Shown piece after piece: positions 7,806-15,973 of a stretch of DNA of 42,516 nt. The DNA is from an uncultured Collinsella sp. (GTDB taxonomy: Bacteria > Actinomycetota > Coriobacteriia > Coriobacteriales > Coriobacteriaceae), in contig UQID01000023.1 of assembly GCA_900541045.1 (NCBI GenBank), positions 1 through 42,516 on the forward strand. Direction: 5' to 3'. The position numbers and the translations under genes are program-made. The notes under the pieces were generated by a model. That model ran no database searches. It was not told the origin of the DNA and saw nothing but the letters and a program-made list of their open reading frames with translations. The stretch's first letter is position 1. Each line of letters starts with the position of its first letter.

Positions 7806-9959
7806 TTACTGAACTTTGCTGGCGAACTCGAGGTATTGCATGCGCTGCAGCTTGTCGATCGTCGAGGCGTATGGGCTGTCTTCAGATTCCAAGTCGTAGC
7901 GCAGCCCGTCGGCACCAATATAGCCGGCGACATTGATGGTGGGCACATCTGACCTTGTTGCAAGCAGGGCCTTTTGATAGTCAGTGAGCGGGGCGCCAAT
8001 CTTATTAAGGGTAATAGCTGCAATCTCGTTTGCCCCGACGGTGTCGTAGACGTTGAGCTCGGTATTGCCGGCGATTTCATAGTTGGCCCAGACGAAATAG
8101 GTCGACTGATAGATACGGAAAGCGTGGCTTGCCGTATCTTCCTGAGGGTACAGCTCGTCGTTGAGAGTCGTTGCGGCGCTCGGCTGATGGTCGCCAAAAA
8201 AGACAAGAACAACCGGTCTGCCGATATTGCGGAGCTCATTGATAAAGTACTCGAGGTCCCGGTCGGATGCATTGATGCAGGTGAGATAGGTATTGAGTGC
8301 GCTATTAGCGCCCTCGCTGGCTCCCTCGACCCAATAGTTTGTCAGCTCTTCGGCGGGAACGGTGCCATAGTCGTAGCCGCCGTGATTTTGCATCGTGACG
8401 TCAAAGATGAACTGCGGGGCTTCGTCGGTTCTGAGCAGGTCGAGTATCTTGTCGTAGGTGGCGTAGTCGCATACGCCGGCATGATAATAGGGCGCACCTT
8501 CGAAATCGCCGATTGAAAGAAAGTCTCCAAAACCCAGCTGCTGATAGATTTTATCTCGATGGTAGTTGACGGGGTTTTGCGGGTGCATAGCGGTAGTGGT
8601 ATACCCAAGCTCTTTAAGGTCCTTTGCCAGGCTGTTGACGCCATTCATCTGATACAGCTGATAGGGGATTTTGCCTAATCCGACAAAGGCCGTTGTCGCT
8701 CCGGTCAAAAATTCGAATTCGGAGTTCGCCGTTCCGCCACCGGTGACCGAAGCGAGCATGGTGCCGCGAACAAGTGTGTCGGGAAGCGAGTTGTAGAATG
8801 CGGGACCGGTGTACCCGGCCGCCTGGAGCTGCTCAAAGCACGAAAGGTCGCTAAAACTCTCGTTCATGACGGCAACAATCGTCGGCTTGATTTCATTGAA
8901 CTGGGCAACGGCCGCCGCGCGCTGCTCGCTCGAGCCATACGTGCTGTCGTAGGCGGCGGCGAGCTCCTGCTCGATGCTCTGCGCCTCATCGGGCGTATAG
9001 TCTTCGGGCTTTTCAATGGGCAACTCGTTGACCATTTCGGTGAACGAAGTGATAAAACCCTGAGACGCATACGTGGTGATGGGCTGCCAACGGTCAAATC
9101 CAAAATCCAGCGACTGCTCCAAGTCGATGTTGGAAAAGCCCAAGAGCCCCACAACGGTCACTAGCAGAAAAGCGCAGAGGTTAGCGGCGATTGCGGGGAA
9201 GACATGGGCGGGCGTACGGAGCTTTCGCGGTCGGATAAGCGAAAGAAGCCCCAGGGAAATCTCCAGCAGGGCGAGTGAGGTTACGATTCCTGCAGTGAAG
9301 GTGAACTCATATCCCTCACTTACTTCCATTGCGGTGCCCAATGCCAAAATGTCGCTCGGCAGGATGGCCTCGCCTTTAAACGTTATGACGAAGTGCTCGG
9401 CAATGCCAAGGGTGCAACAGACGACGGGCACGAGGGCCATGACGCCTCCATGACGCTGTCCCAGCAAATAAAGGGAGAGCAGAACCGTCGCGAGCAGCCC
9501 AACGGAAAACCCGAATGAGTTGGCGGGAATGCGATAGAACGTTTCGTTGCAGGCAATTTCGAGTGAAACGAACGAGAGCGCTGAAACAGCGGCGACGACA
9601 AGGATGTCGCGGCAAATACAGGCAACCGTTCCCGTCGCAAGATCGGTTTGGTCGATAAGTCCCGAAACCAAGGGCTCGACAAGAAGTATGACGGCGGCAG
9701 CACCGAGCGCCGAATAAGAAAGGACCCATAGGGAACAGTCCTCATTTACGAGCAATTGATTCGTAATCCATGCAGCTACCATGCCGAGCGGGATGAGGAG
9801 CATCGCGCACCAAAAGACGCGGGCAATGGGCGGTTTTTCGTTGTGTTTGATTGAAAAATACACGCGCACGACGACGGCGGCCACGATAAGGACGGCGATG
9901 AATATGGGCAGATTGGCCATGCCACTTGAAGTGATTTCAAGGGGGATATCTTCGGTCAT
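7806..9959 (-). CDS. LtaS-like membrane phosphoglycerol transferase/sulfatase
   Basis: A membrane enzyme of the lipoteichoic acid synthase family, which transfers glycerol-phosphate from phosphatidylglycerol to a glycolipid or polymer outside the membrane. Residues about 15-275 contain several hydrophobic segments; the extracellular sulfatase-fold domain follows. Metal and catalytic residues of the family are visible: Glu367 in VAVMNESFSD, the nucleophile Thr410 in GGGTANSEFEF (compare the TSDSEF motif of LtaS), His526 in MQNHGGYDYG and Asp590/His591 in FFGDHQPS. At 717 residues it is slightly longer than classical LtaS. The ATG at 9959 has AGAGGA upstream on the minus strand. It is divergent from uvrA, with 193 bases between them. 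No dlt or glycosyltransferase gene lies nearby, so the exact polymer is unknown; related enzymes also decorate membrane oligosaccharides. Confidence 0.85.
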   Translation of the reverse strand: MTEDIPLEITSSGMANLPIFIAVLIVAAVVVRVYFSIKHNEKPPIARVFWCAMLLIPLGMVAAWITNQLLVNEDCSLWVLSYSALGAAAVILLVEPLVSGLIDQTDLATGTVACICRDILVVAAVSALSFVSLEIACNETFYRIPANSFGFSVGLLATVLLSLYLLGQRHGGVMALVPVVCCTLGIAEHFVITFKGEAILPSDILALGTAMEVSEGYEFTFTAGIVTSLALLEISLGLLSLIRPRKLRTPAHVFPAIAANLCAFLLVTVVGLLGFSNIDLEQSLDFGFDRWQPITTYASQGFITSFTEMVNELPIEKPEDYTPDEAQSIEQELAAAYDSTYGSSEQRAAAVAQFNEIKPTIVAVMNESFSDLSCFEQLQAAGYTGPAFYNSLPDTLVRGTMLASVTGGGTANSEFEFLTGATTAFVGLGKIPYQLYQMNGVNSLAKDLKELGYTTTAMHPQNPVNYHRDKIYQQLGFGDFLSIGDFEGAPYYHAGVCDYATYDKILDLLRTDEAPQFIFDVTMQNHGGYDYGTVPAEELTNYWVEGASEGANSALNTYLTCINASDRDLEYFINELRNIGRPVVLVFFGDHQPSAATTLNDELYPQEDTASHAFRIYQSTYFVWANYEIAGNTELNVYDTVGANEIAAITLNKIGAPLTDYQKALLATRSDVPTINVAGYIGADGLRYDLESEDSPYASTIDKLQRMQYLEFASKVQ

Positions 9960-10076
9960 GGACGTTCCTCTGTTACAGCAAATTAAGTTCAGTTCTAGAT
10001 TACTCTAACCTTTCCACGGCATTTCGAGAAACAAAGCACCCGACACGCAAAGCAAAAGGTCTGCGAATCTTGTATT

Positions 10077-10092
10077 ACGAACATCTGTGCGC
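10077..10092 (+). promoter_or_regulatory. Candidate LexA (SOS) box upstream of uvrA
   Basis: The sequence CGAACATCTGTGCG (10078-10091) closely matches the Gram-positive/actinobacterial LexA consensus CGAAC-N4-GTTCG, with the first half-site perfect and one substitution (GTGC for GTTC) in the core of the second. A TAAACT hexamer (10104-10109) downstream is a plausible actinobacterial -10 (TAnnnT), placing the box in the -35/spacer region where repressor binding would block transcription. Confidence 0.55.
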
Positions 10093-10152
10093 GTTAAGTG
10101 CGTTAAACTCATCGACAGTGTGATTTGAGGTTATAGGAGGCAAGGAGCTTCC

Positions 10153-13029
10153 ATGTCTGATTCTTCTATCGTTATCCGTGGCGCGCGCGAACACAACCTG
10201 CGCAATATCGATGTTTCCATCCCGCGCGACGAGCTCGTGGTCATTACCGGTCTTTCAGGCTCGGGCAAGAGCTCGCTGGCGTTTGACACGATCTATGCCG
10301 AGGGTCAGCGCCGCTACGTGGAGAGCCTGTCGAGTTATGCGCGCCAGTTTTTAGGCCAGATGGACAAGCCCGATCTAGATTCGATCGACGGCCTTTCGCC
10401 AGCTGTTTCGATCGATCAGAAGACGACGTCCAAGAACCCGCGCTCGACGGTGGGTACCGTAACTGAGATTTATGACTACCTTCGCCTGCTATTTGCTCGC
10501 GTGGGCACGCCGCACTGTCCCGAGTGCGGTCGCGTTATCGAGCGCCAGACCACCGATCAGGTCGCCGATAAGGTCCTAGCGGCAGGGGAGGGCCGTCGTG
10601 CGTTTGTGCTGGCACCGGTGGTGCGCGGGCGCAAAGGCGAGTACGCAAAATTGTTCGAGGATCTTCGGGCTGAGGGTTTTAGCCGCGTGCGCGTCGACGG
10701 CGAAGTGCGCTCGCTCGACGACTCTATCGATCTGGACAAAAAGTTTAAGCACGATATCGAGGTCGTAGTCGACCGCATCGTGATTCGAGAAAACTCTCTG
10801 GGCCGTATCGCCGAGTCTGTTGAACAGGCGACTGCCTTGGCGCACGGTAATGTGAACGTATACATGCTGCCCGATCGCGATGCTCCCGAGGGAACCGAGG
10901 GCGAGCTGCTGGAGTATTCGCTGGCTCTGGCGTGTCCGGAGCACGGGCACTCCATCGACGACCTACAACCCCGCGACTTTTCGTTCAACGCGCCCTATGG
11001 TGCGTGTCCCGAGTGCGATGGTCTGGGCTTTAAAAAGACAGTCGATGCCGAGGCGCTGATTGAAGACCCCTCAAAGTCGATTGCCGACGGAGTCTTTGGC
11101 AGCCTGTTCGGCAATTCCAACTATTATCCGCAGATTTCTGCTGCGGTCTGCAAACACTTTAAGGTGAGTGCCGATACGCCATGGGAGGACCTGCCCCCGC
11201 GGGTGCGTCGTGCGTTTTTGGATGGCATGGGCGACGCGAAGATTTCGGTCGACTATCAAAAGCTCGATGGGCGTCGCAGCCAGTGGGACACTAAGTTCTC
11301 GGGTGTGCGCAATATCCTGTACGAGCGCTATACCGAGACGACGAACGAGAACACCAGGGCTCGCTTGGAGAAATACATTCGCGAAGAGCCATGCTCGAGC
11401 TGTCACGGTGCTCGCCTGCGTCCCGAGATGCTTGCCGTCACCGTGGGCGGCAAGTCCATTTACGATGTCTGCTGCCTGTCCTGTCGCGAGTCGCTCGAGT
11501 TCTTTGAGGGCCTGGAGCTTACCGAGCGTCAGCAGTTTATCGGCGGGCGCATCGTCAAGGAAATCCTGGAGCGCCTGCGTTTTCTGGTCGATGTCGGACT
11601 CGACTATCTGACGCTCGATCGCGCCTCGGCGACGCTTTCCGGCGGTGAGGCCCAACGCATTCGCCTGGCAACGCAGATCGGCGCCGGCCTCATGGGCGTT
11701 CTGTACATTCTGGACGAGCCGTCGATCGGCCTTCACCAACGCGATAACGAACGCCTGATCAAGACGCTCGAGCGCTTGCGCGATATCGGTAATACCGTTA
11801 TCGTCGTCGAGCACGACGAAGATACAATTCGCGCTGCAGACTACGTGATCGATATGGGTCCCGGTGCGGGCGTTAACGGCGGACACGTGGTCGCCGCGGG
11901 AACGCCTGCCGATATCATGGCATGCCCCGATTCCATGACGGGTGCCTATTTGACCGGCAAGCGGATGATCCGCGTGCCCGATGAGCGCCGCAAGCCCGGC
12001 CGCGGCTGCCTTAAGATCACGGGCGCCCGCGCTAATAACCTCAAAAACGTTACCGCCAAGATTGAGTTCGGTACGCTCACAGTCGTTACCGGTGTTTCGG
12101 GATCAGGCAAGAGCTCCCTGGTCACCGATACAATTGCGCCCGCGCTTACGAATGCCATCCATCGTTCGACGCGTCCCGTGGGTCCGTACAAGAAGATTGA
12201 GGGCATTGAGTGCATCGATAAGGTAATCGATATCGACCAGTCACCGATCGGTCGCACGCCGCGTTCGAACCCTGCGACCTATATTGGCCTTTGGGATGAT
12301 CTGCGTGCGCTATTTGCAAGCACGCCGGAGTCGAAGGCGCGCGGCTACTCGCCGGGACGTTTCTCCTTTAACGTAAGCGGAGGTCGCTGCGAGGCGTGCA
12401 AGGGCGATGGCCAGATTAAGATCGAGATGCACTTCCTTCCCGATATCTATGTCCCCTGTGAGGTATGTGGCGGCAAGCGTTATAACCGCGAGACTCTCGA
12501 GGTTACCTACCGCGGCAAGACTATCTCGGACGTACTTGACATGAGCGTGGCCGAGGCACTGGCTTTCTTTGGGAATATTCCGCAGATCAAGCGAAAGCTT
12601 CAAACCCTGTATGACGTCGGCCTAGGTTATGTGAGCTTGGGCCAGCCCGCCACGACGCTCTCGGGTGGTGAGGCGCAGCGCGTAAAGCTCGCCAAGGAGC
12701 TTCATCGCCGTCAGACGGGTAAGACGTTCTATATTTTGGACGAGCCTACGACCGGTCTTCATTTTGAGGACGTTCGCCAGTTACTTGATGTGTTGCAGCG
12801 TCTAGTCGATGCGGGCAATACGGTGTTGGTGATCGAGCACAACCTCGATGTCATCAAGGTCGCCGACCGTCTGATCGATATGGGTCCCGAGGGTGGCAAC
12901 GGTGGCGGAACTGTCGTGGTCTCGGGTACGCCAGAGCAGGTTGCGGCATGCCCGCAGAGCTATACCGGCAAGTTCTTGGCGCCGTTGCTCAAACGCGATA
13001 AGGAGCGTCAAGCGCAACTCGATGCCTAA
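10153..13029 (+). CDS. uvrA: Excinuclease ABC subunit A
   Basis: UvrA is the ATP-dependent damage sensor of nucleotide excision repair and loads UvrB. The 958-residue product is full length, with two ABC-type nucleotide-binding modules: Walker A GLSGSGKSS near residue 33 and GVSGSGKSS near 646; signatures LSGGEAQRIRLA and LSGGEAQRVKLA; Walker B YILDEPSIGLH and YILDEPTTGLH. Zinc-binding cysteine clusters are visible at HCPECGRVIE, CPEHGHS/GACPECDGLGF, and CEACKGDGQ...CEVCGGKRYN. The start ATG has AAGGAG upstream. A candidate LexA box precedes it, so DNA-damage induction is likely. The gene is followed by its own terminator. Confidence 0.98.
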   Translation: MSDSSIVIRGAREHNLRNIDVSIPRDELVVITGLSGSGKSSLAFDTIYAEGQRRYVESLSSYARQFLGQMDKPDLDSIDGLSPAVSIDQKTTSKNPRSTVGTVTEIYDYLRLLFARVGTPHCPECGRVIERQTTDQVADKVLAAGEGRRAFVLAPVVRGRKGEYAKLFEDLRAEGFSRVRVDGEVRSLDDSIDLDKKFKHDIEVVVDRIVIRENSLGRIAESVEQATALAHGNVNVYMLPDRDAPEGTEGELLEYSLALACPEHGHSIDDLQPRDFSFNAPYGACPECDGLGFKKTVDAEALIEDPSKSIADGVFGSLFGNSNYYPQISAAVCKHFKVSADTPWEDLPPRVRRAFLDGMGDAKISVDYQKLDGRRSQWDTKFSGVRNILYERYTETTNENTRARLEKYIREEPCSSCHGARLRPEMLAVTVGGKSIYDVCCLSCRESLEFFEGLELTERQQFIGGRIVKEILERLRFLVDVGLDYLTLDRASATLSGGEAQRIRLATQIGAGLMGVLYILDEPSIGLHQRDNERLIKTLERLRDIGNTVIVVEHDEDTIRAADYVIDMGPGAGVNGGHVVAAGTPADIMACPDSMTGAYLTGKRMIRVPDERRKPGRGCLKITGARANNLKNVTAKIEFGTLTVVTGVSGSGKSSLVTDTIAPALTNAIHRSTRPVGPYKKIEGIECIDKVIDIDQSPIGRTPRSNPATYIGLWDDLRALFASTPESKARGYSPGRFSFNVSGGRCEACKGDGQIKIEMHFLPDIYVPCEVCGGKRYNRETLEVTYRGKTISDVLDMSVAEALAFFGNIPQIKRKLQTLYDVGLGYVSLGQPATTLSGGEAQRVKLAKELHRRQTGKTFYILDEPTTGLHFEDVRQLLDVLQRLVDAGNTVLVIEHNLDVIKVADRLIDMGPEGGNGGGTVVVSGTPEQVAACPQSYTGKFLAPLLKRDKERQAQLDA

Positions 13030-13051
13030 TACATAGGTGTTTTTGAAACAT

Positions 13052-13090
13052 GAGCGCCGCCGATTCCTTGCGATTCGGTGGCGCTCTCTT
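13052..13090 (+). terminator. Terminator after uvrA
   Basis: A 12-bp stem with one G-U pair, GAGCGCCGCCGA (13052-13063) and TCGGTGGCGCTC (13075-13086), with an 11-base loop, is followed by a T-rich tail. It lies 23 bases after the uvrA stop. Confidence 0.85.
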
Positions 13091-13165
13091 TGTCGAGATA
13101 GCGTATGCCGCGCAAATGGACATATACTTAAAAATTGCGTTCTTATATGAGGGAAAGGATATGCC

Positions 13166-13666
13166 ATGCCGAAGGCCGTGAAGACGCCAAAGACCAACGC
13201 CATGCGTGAGCTGGAAAGCGCCGGCATCCCCTATGTTCTCCATACGTACGAAGACGATGACGACGAATCGTCGGGGCTGGGCGTCGCGATTTCCGAGCAG
13301 CTTGGCGAGGAGCCCGGTCAGGGATTTAAGACCCTGGTTTGCACGACGCCGTCCAACGACCATGTCGTGTGCTGCATTCCCGTTGCCGACGAGCTCGACC
13401 TCAAGGCCGCCGCGCGCGCCGCAGGCGAAAAGTCGCTGACCATGATGCATGTCAAAGATTTGCTTGCCGCGACGGGGTATGTCCGCGGCGGTTGCAGTCC
13501 GGTCGGTATGAAAAAACGCTTCCGGACTCTGATCGATGAGACATGCGTCCTTTGGGATACCATTTTTATCTCGGGTGGCAAGCGCGGCTATCAGCTTGAG
13601 CTTGCTCCCGATGACTTAGTTGCATTTTGCGGGGCGACGGTTGCCCCGATCACGAGAGAGGACTGA
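13166..13666 (+). CDS. ybaK: YbaK/EbsC-type aminoacyl-tRNA deacylase
   Basis: A small cytoplasmic protein of the YbaK/EbsC family, which hydrolyses mischarged Cys-tRNA(Pro) and related species in trans. The 166-residue sequence shows the family landmarks: the N-terminal TNAMRELESAGIPYVLHTY, FKTLVCTTPSNDHVVCCIP with the central beta-sheet, the KSLTMMHVKDLLAATGYVRGGCSPVGMKK segment containing the GxxSPxG motif, and the late FISGGKRGYQLELAPDDL. GGAAAGGA lies just upstream of the chosen ATG. An unusual run DDDDESSG lies between the first two strands. The gene ends 3 bases before murJ, implying one transcript. Exact tRNA specificity (Cys-tRNA(Pro) or other) cannot be read from the sequence. Confidence 0.88.
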   Translation: MPKAVKTPKTNAMRELESAGIPYVLHTYEDDDDESSGLGVAISEQLGEEPGQGFKTLVCTTPSNDHVVCCIPVADELDLKAAARAAGEKSLTMMHVKDLLAATGYVRGGCSPVGMKKRFRTLIDETCVLWDTIFISGGKRGYQLELAPDDLVAFCGATVAPITRED

Positions 13667-13669
13667 GCG

Positions 13670-15973
13670 ATGCCGCAGGAAGAATCAAAGCGCGGAGCTC
13701 ACTTTGCAAAAGGGTCGGCTCCTCAGACGCCCGCGCCCGAGGTCGCTTCGTTCGATAACGAGATTCGAAACGCCTGGTCCGCTGCCGCTGACCCGGGCGA
13801 GACGGCCGTGTACTTGCGTGCCGCCGGTGCCGGCACGGCACTTCCCCGTACGGTTCTTTCTTCGGCTCGTCCCGATGAGACGGCTGTCTTTTTGGCCGCC
13901 GCTCAATCGAGCGCCAGCGTGATGCCGATCGCCTCCGAGGCTCTTCGTGCGCCGCGTCCCGATGAGACGGCGGTGTTTTTGATGGCAGCCCAGGGAAAGA
14001 GCACACCGCAGAGCGCTCCTGCCGCTCGTTCCGCCAAGCCCACGGCTCATGATGATGGCGAACCGCTTCTTTCGGATGACGAATGGTCGCCGCTTGGTTC
14101 GACCGATCCCGTCGAGGGCGTGGCCATCGACGGTGATGACGACTGGGACCCTCTGTCGTTTTCTGCCCGAACCGTCGCCGCCAATGAAGTTGACACGGTG
14201 TTTGGCGACCATGCCATATTCGATGATGATGCCGTATCCGGTAACAACATGCCGAACAGCGATGACGCCGCACCTGCTGATGGCGCCGTTTTGGTTGACG
14301 ATCCCTTTGCGATGACCGGCTCCTTTGCCGTCGTGGACGATTTGCCGCCACAAGATGAGGTTTATGAGGACTCTCAGGACGACGTAGACGATATGGGTTC
14401 GTCGGACTACTCCACGGTTGGTCGTTCTGCTGGCCTTATGACCGTGCTGACCATCGTGTCGCGTGTCACCGGGTTTATCCGCACGTGGGCCATGGCGGCC
14501 GCCATCGGTATGTCGCTGCTCTCGTCCTCCTATCAGGTTGCCAACAACCTGCCCAACATGCTCTACGAGCTCGTGATGGGCGGCATGCTCGTTACGGCGT
14601 TTTTGCCGGTGTATATGGGTGTGAGACGCGAGCAGGGTCGCGAGGCATCGAACGAGTATGTCGGCAACCTGCTCGGTATTCTGCTTCTGCTGCTGGGCGG
14701 TATCTCACTGCTGGGCACCGTGTTTGCTCCCGGCTTTATTTGGACGCAGTCGTTCCTTTCGGGCGATGGCGGCAGCATGGATACCGCTGCGTTCATGTTC
14801 CGCTTCTTTGCTATTCAAATTCTGTTTTATGGCTTGGGCTCGGTGTTCTCGGGCGTTCTCAACGCACACCGCGACTACTTCTGGTCGACGTTTGCCCCGG
14901 TTCTCAACAATGTCATCGTCATCGCCAGCTTTATGGGCTTTGCTCCCGTGTCTGCACAATTTGGCGAGCAGGCCGGTATTATCTTGATCGCAGCTGGTAC
15001 GACCCTCGGCGTCTTTGTCCAGATGGCCTGCCAGATTCCCGCGCTTGGCAAGCATGGCGTGCATCCTCATATCCATATCGACTTTAAGGATCCCGCGCTG
15101 CGACAGACGATCGCGCTTGGTATCCCGACGCTGCTCGCCACGGTGTGCATGTTTGTCTCGACCTCCATTACCAATGCCGCCGCGCTGGTGGTGCAGCCCG
15201 AGACCGGCCCTTCCGTCATCGCATATGCGCGCCTGTGGTACACATTGCCCTATGCGCTGATCGCCGCCTCGCTTTCGACGGCACTCTATACCGAACTCTC
15301 TCACGATGCGCAGGAAAAGGATTACGACAGCGTCCGCACGGGCATTTCGCGCGGTGTCGCCCAGATGCTCTTCTTCCTGATTCCGTTTGCGATGTATCTG
15401 ATCGTCTTCGCCCGTCCGCTCAACATGATCTACTGCGCCGGCAAGTTCGATGAATCCGGTGTGGCGCTGGTGTCGGAGTTCCTTATCTATCTGGCACTTT
15501 CCCTGCCGCTCTACGGCGTGGTCGTGCTGATGCAGAAGAGCTTCTCGGCCCTGCTCGATATGAAACCTTATAGCCGCTATTGCCTGTACTCCGCTATCGG
15601 TCAGGCCGGTTCGGTGCTGCTGTTTGGCGTGGTGCTAGGCTACGGTATGCCGGCAATTGCGCTTTCGTACGTCGTTGACTACGTGGTCTTGGTCGGATGC
15701 TCACTGTGGTGGCTGCGCCGTCGTCTGCATGGCCTTCAGGTCAAGTCTATCCTGCATGGCGGTTTCTTCGGCCTACTGTTCGGTGGCTTGGGCGCTGCCG
15801 CGGGCGCCGGCATCATGTGGGCACTTGAGCACTTTGTCGGAGCGCTTGGCAGCTCGATCCTCATTACCCTGGGCTACGTTTGTGTTGCAGGCGTCGTCTC
15901 GCTCGCTGTAACTTTTGGTCTTGCCTTCGTCTTTAAGATGCCCGAGGTCTCGGCGCTGCTTCGTCGCAAGTAG
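13670..15973 (+). CDS. murJ: Lipid II flippase MurJ with long N-terminal repeat extension
   Basis: MurJ moves lipid II across the membrane for peptidoglycan synthesis. The core begins near residue 250 (GRSAGLMTVLTIVSRVTGFIRTWAMAA) and carries the MVF-family landmarks NNLPNMLYELVMGGMLVTAFLPVY and multiple hydrophobic segments to the C-terminus, as in the 14-helix family. What is odd is the first ~245 residues: a soluble, acidic, low-complexity region absent from typical MurJ. It has three repeats of the form (R)PDETAVFLxAAQ, with threonines at 45, 71 and 100, and a second pair DDEWSPLGS (136-144) and DDDWDPLSF (156-164). Mycobacterial MurJ instead has a C-terminal kinase-like domain whose phospho-threonine binds the FHA protein FhaA; the repeats here resemble the ETTSVF phospho-site of GarA (inference). 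The gene lies 3 bases after ybaK and abuts uvrC. Confidence 0.93.
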   Translation: MPQEESKRGAHFAKGSAPQTPAPEVASFDNEIRNAWSAAADPGETAVYLRAAGAGTALPRTVLSSARPDETAVFLAAAQSSASVMPIASEALRAPRPDETAVFLMAAQGKSTPQSAPAARSAKPTAHDDGEPLLSDDEWSPLGSTDPVEGVAIDGDDDWDPLSFSARTVAANEVDTVFGDHAIFDDDAVSGNNMPNSDDAAPADGAVLVDDPFAMTGSFAVVDDLPPQDEVYEDSQDDVDDMGSSDYSTVGRSAGLMTVLTIVSRVTGFIRTWAMAAAIGMSLLSSSYQVANNLPNMLYELVMGGMLVTAFLPVYMGVRREQGREASNEYVGNLLGILLLLLGGISLLGTVFAPGFIWTQSFLSGDGGSMDTAAFMFRFFAIQILFYGLGSVFSGVLNAHRDYFWSTFAPVLNNVIVIASFMGFAPVSAQFGEQAGIILIAAGTTLGVFVQMACQIPALGKHGVHPHIHIDFKDPALRQTIALGIPTLLATVCMFVSTSITNAAALVVQPETGPSVIAYARLWYTLPYALIAASLSTALYTELSHDAQEKDYDSVRTGISRGVAQMLFFLIPFAMYLIVFARPLNMIYCAGKFDESGVALVSEFLIYLALSLPLYGVVVLMQKSFSALLDMKPYSRYCLYSAIGQAGSVLLFGVVLGYGMPAIALSYVVDYVVLVGCSLWWLRRRLHGLQVKSILHGGFFGLLFGGLGAAAGAGIMWALEHFVGALGSSILITLGYVCVAGVVSLAVTFGLAFVFKMPEVSALLRRK

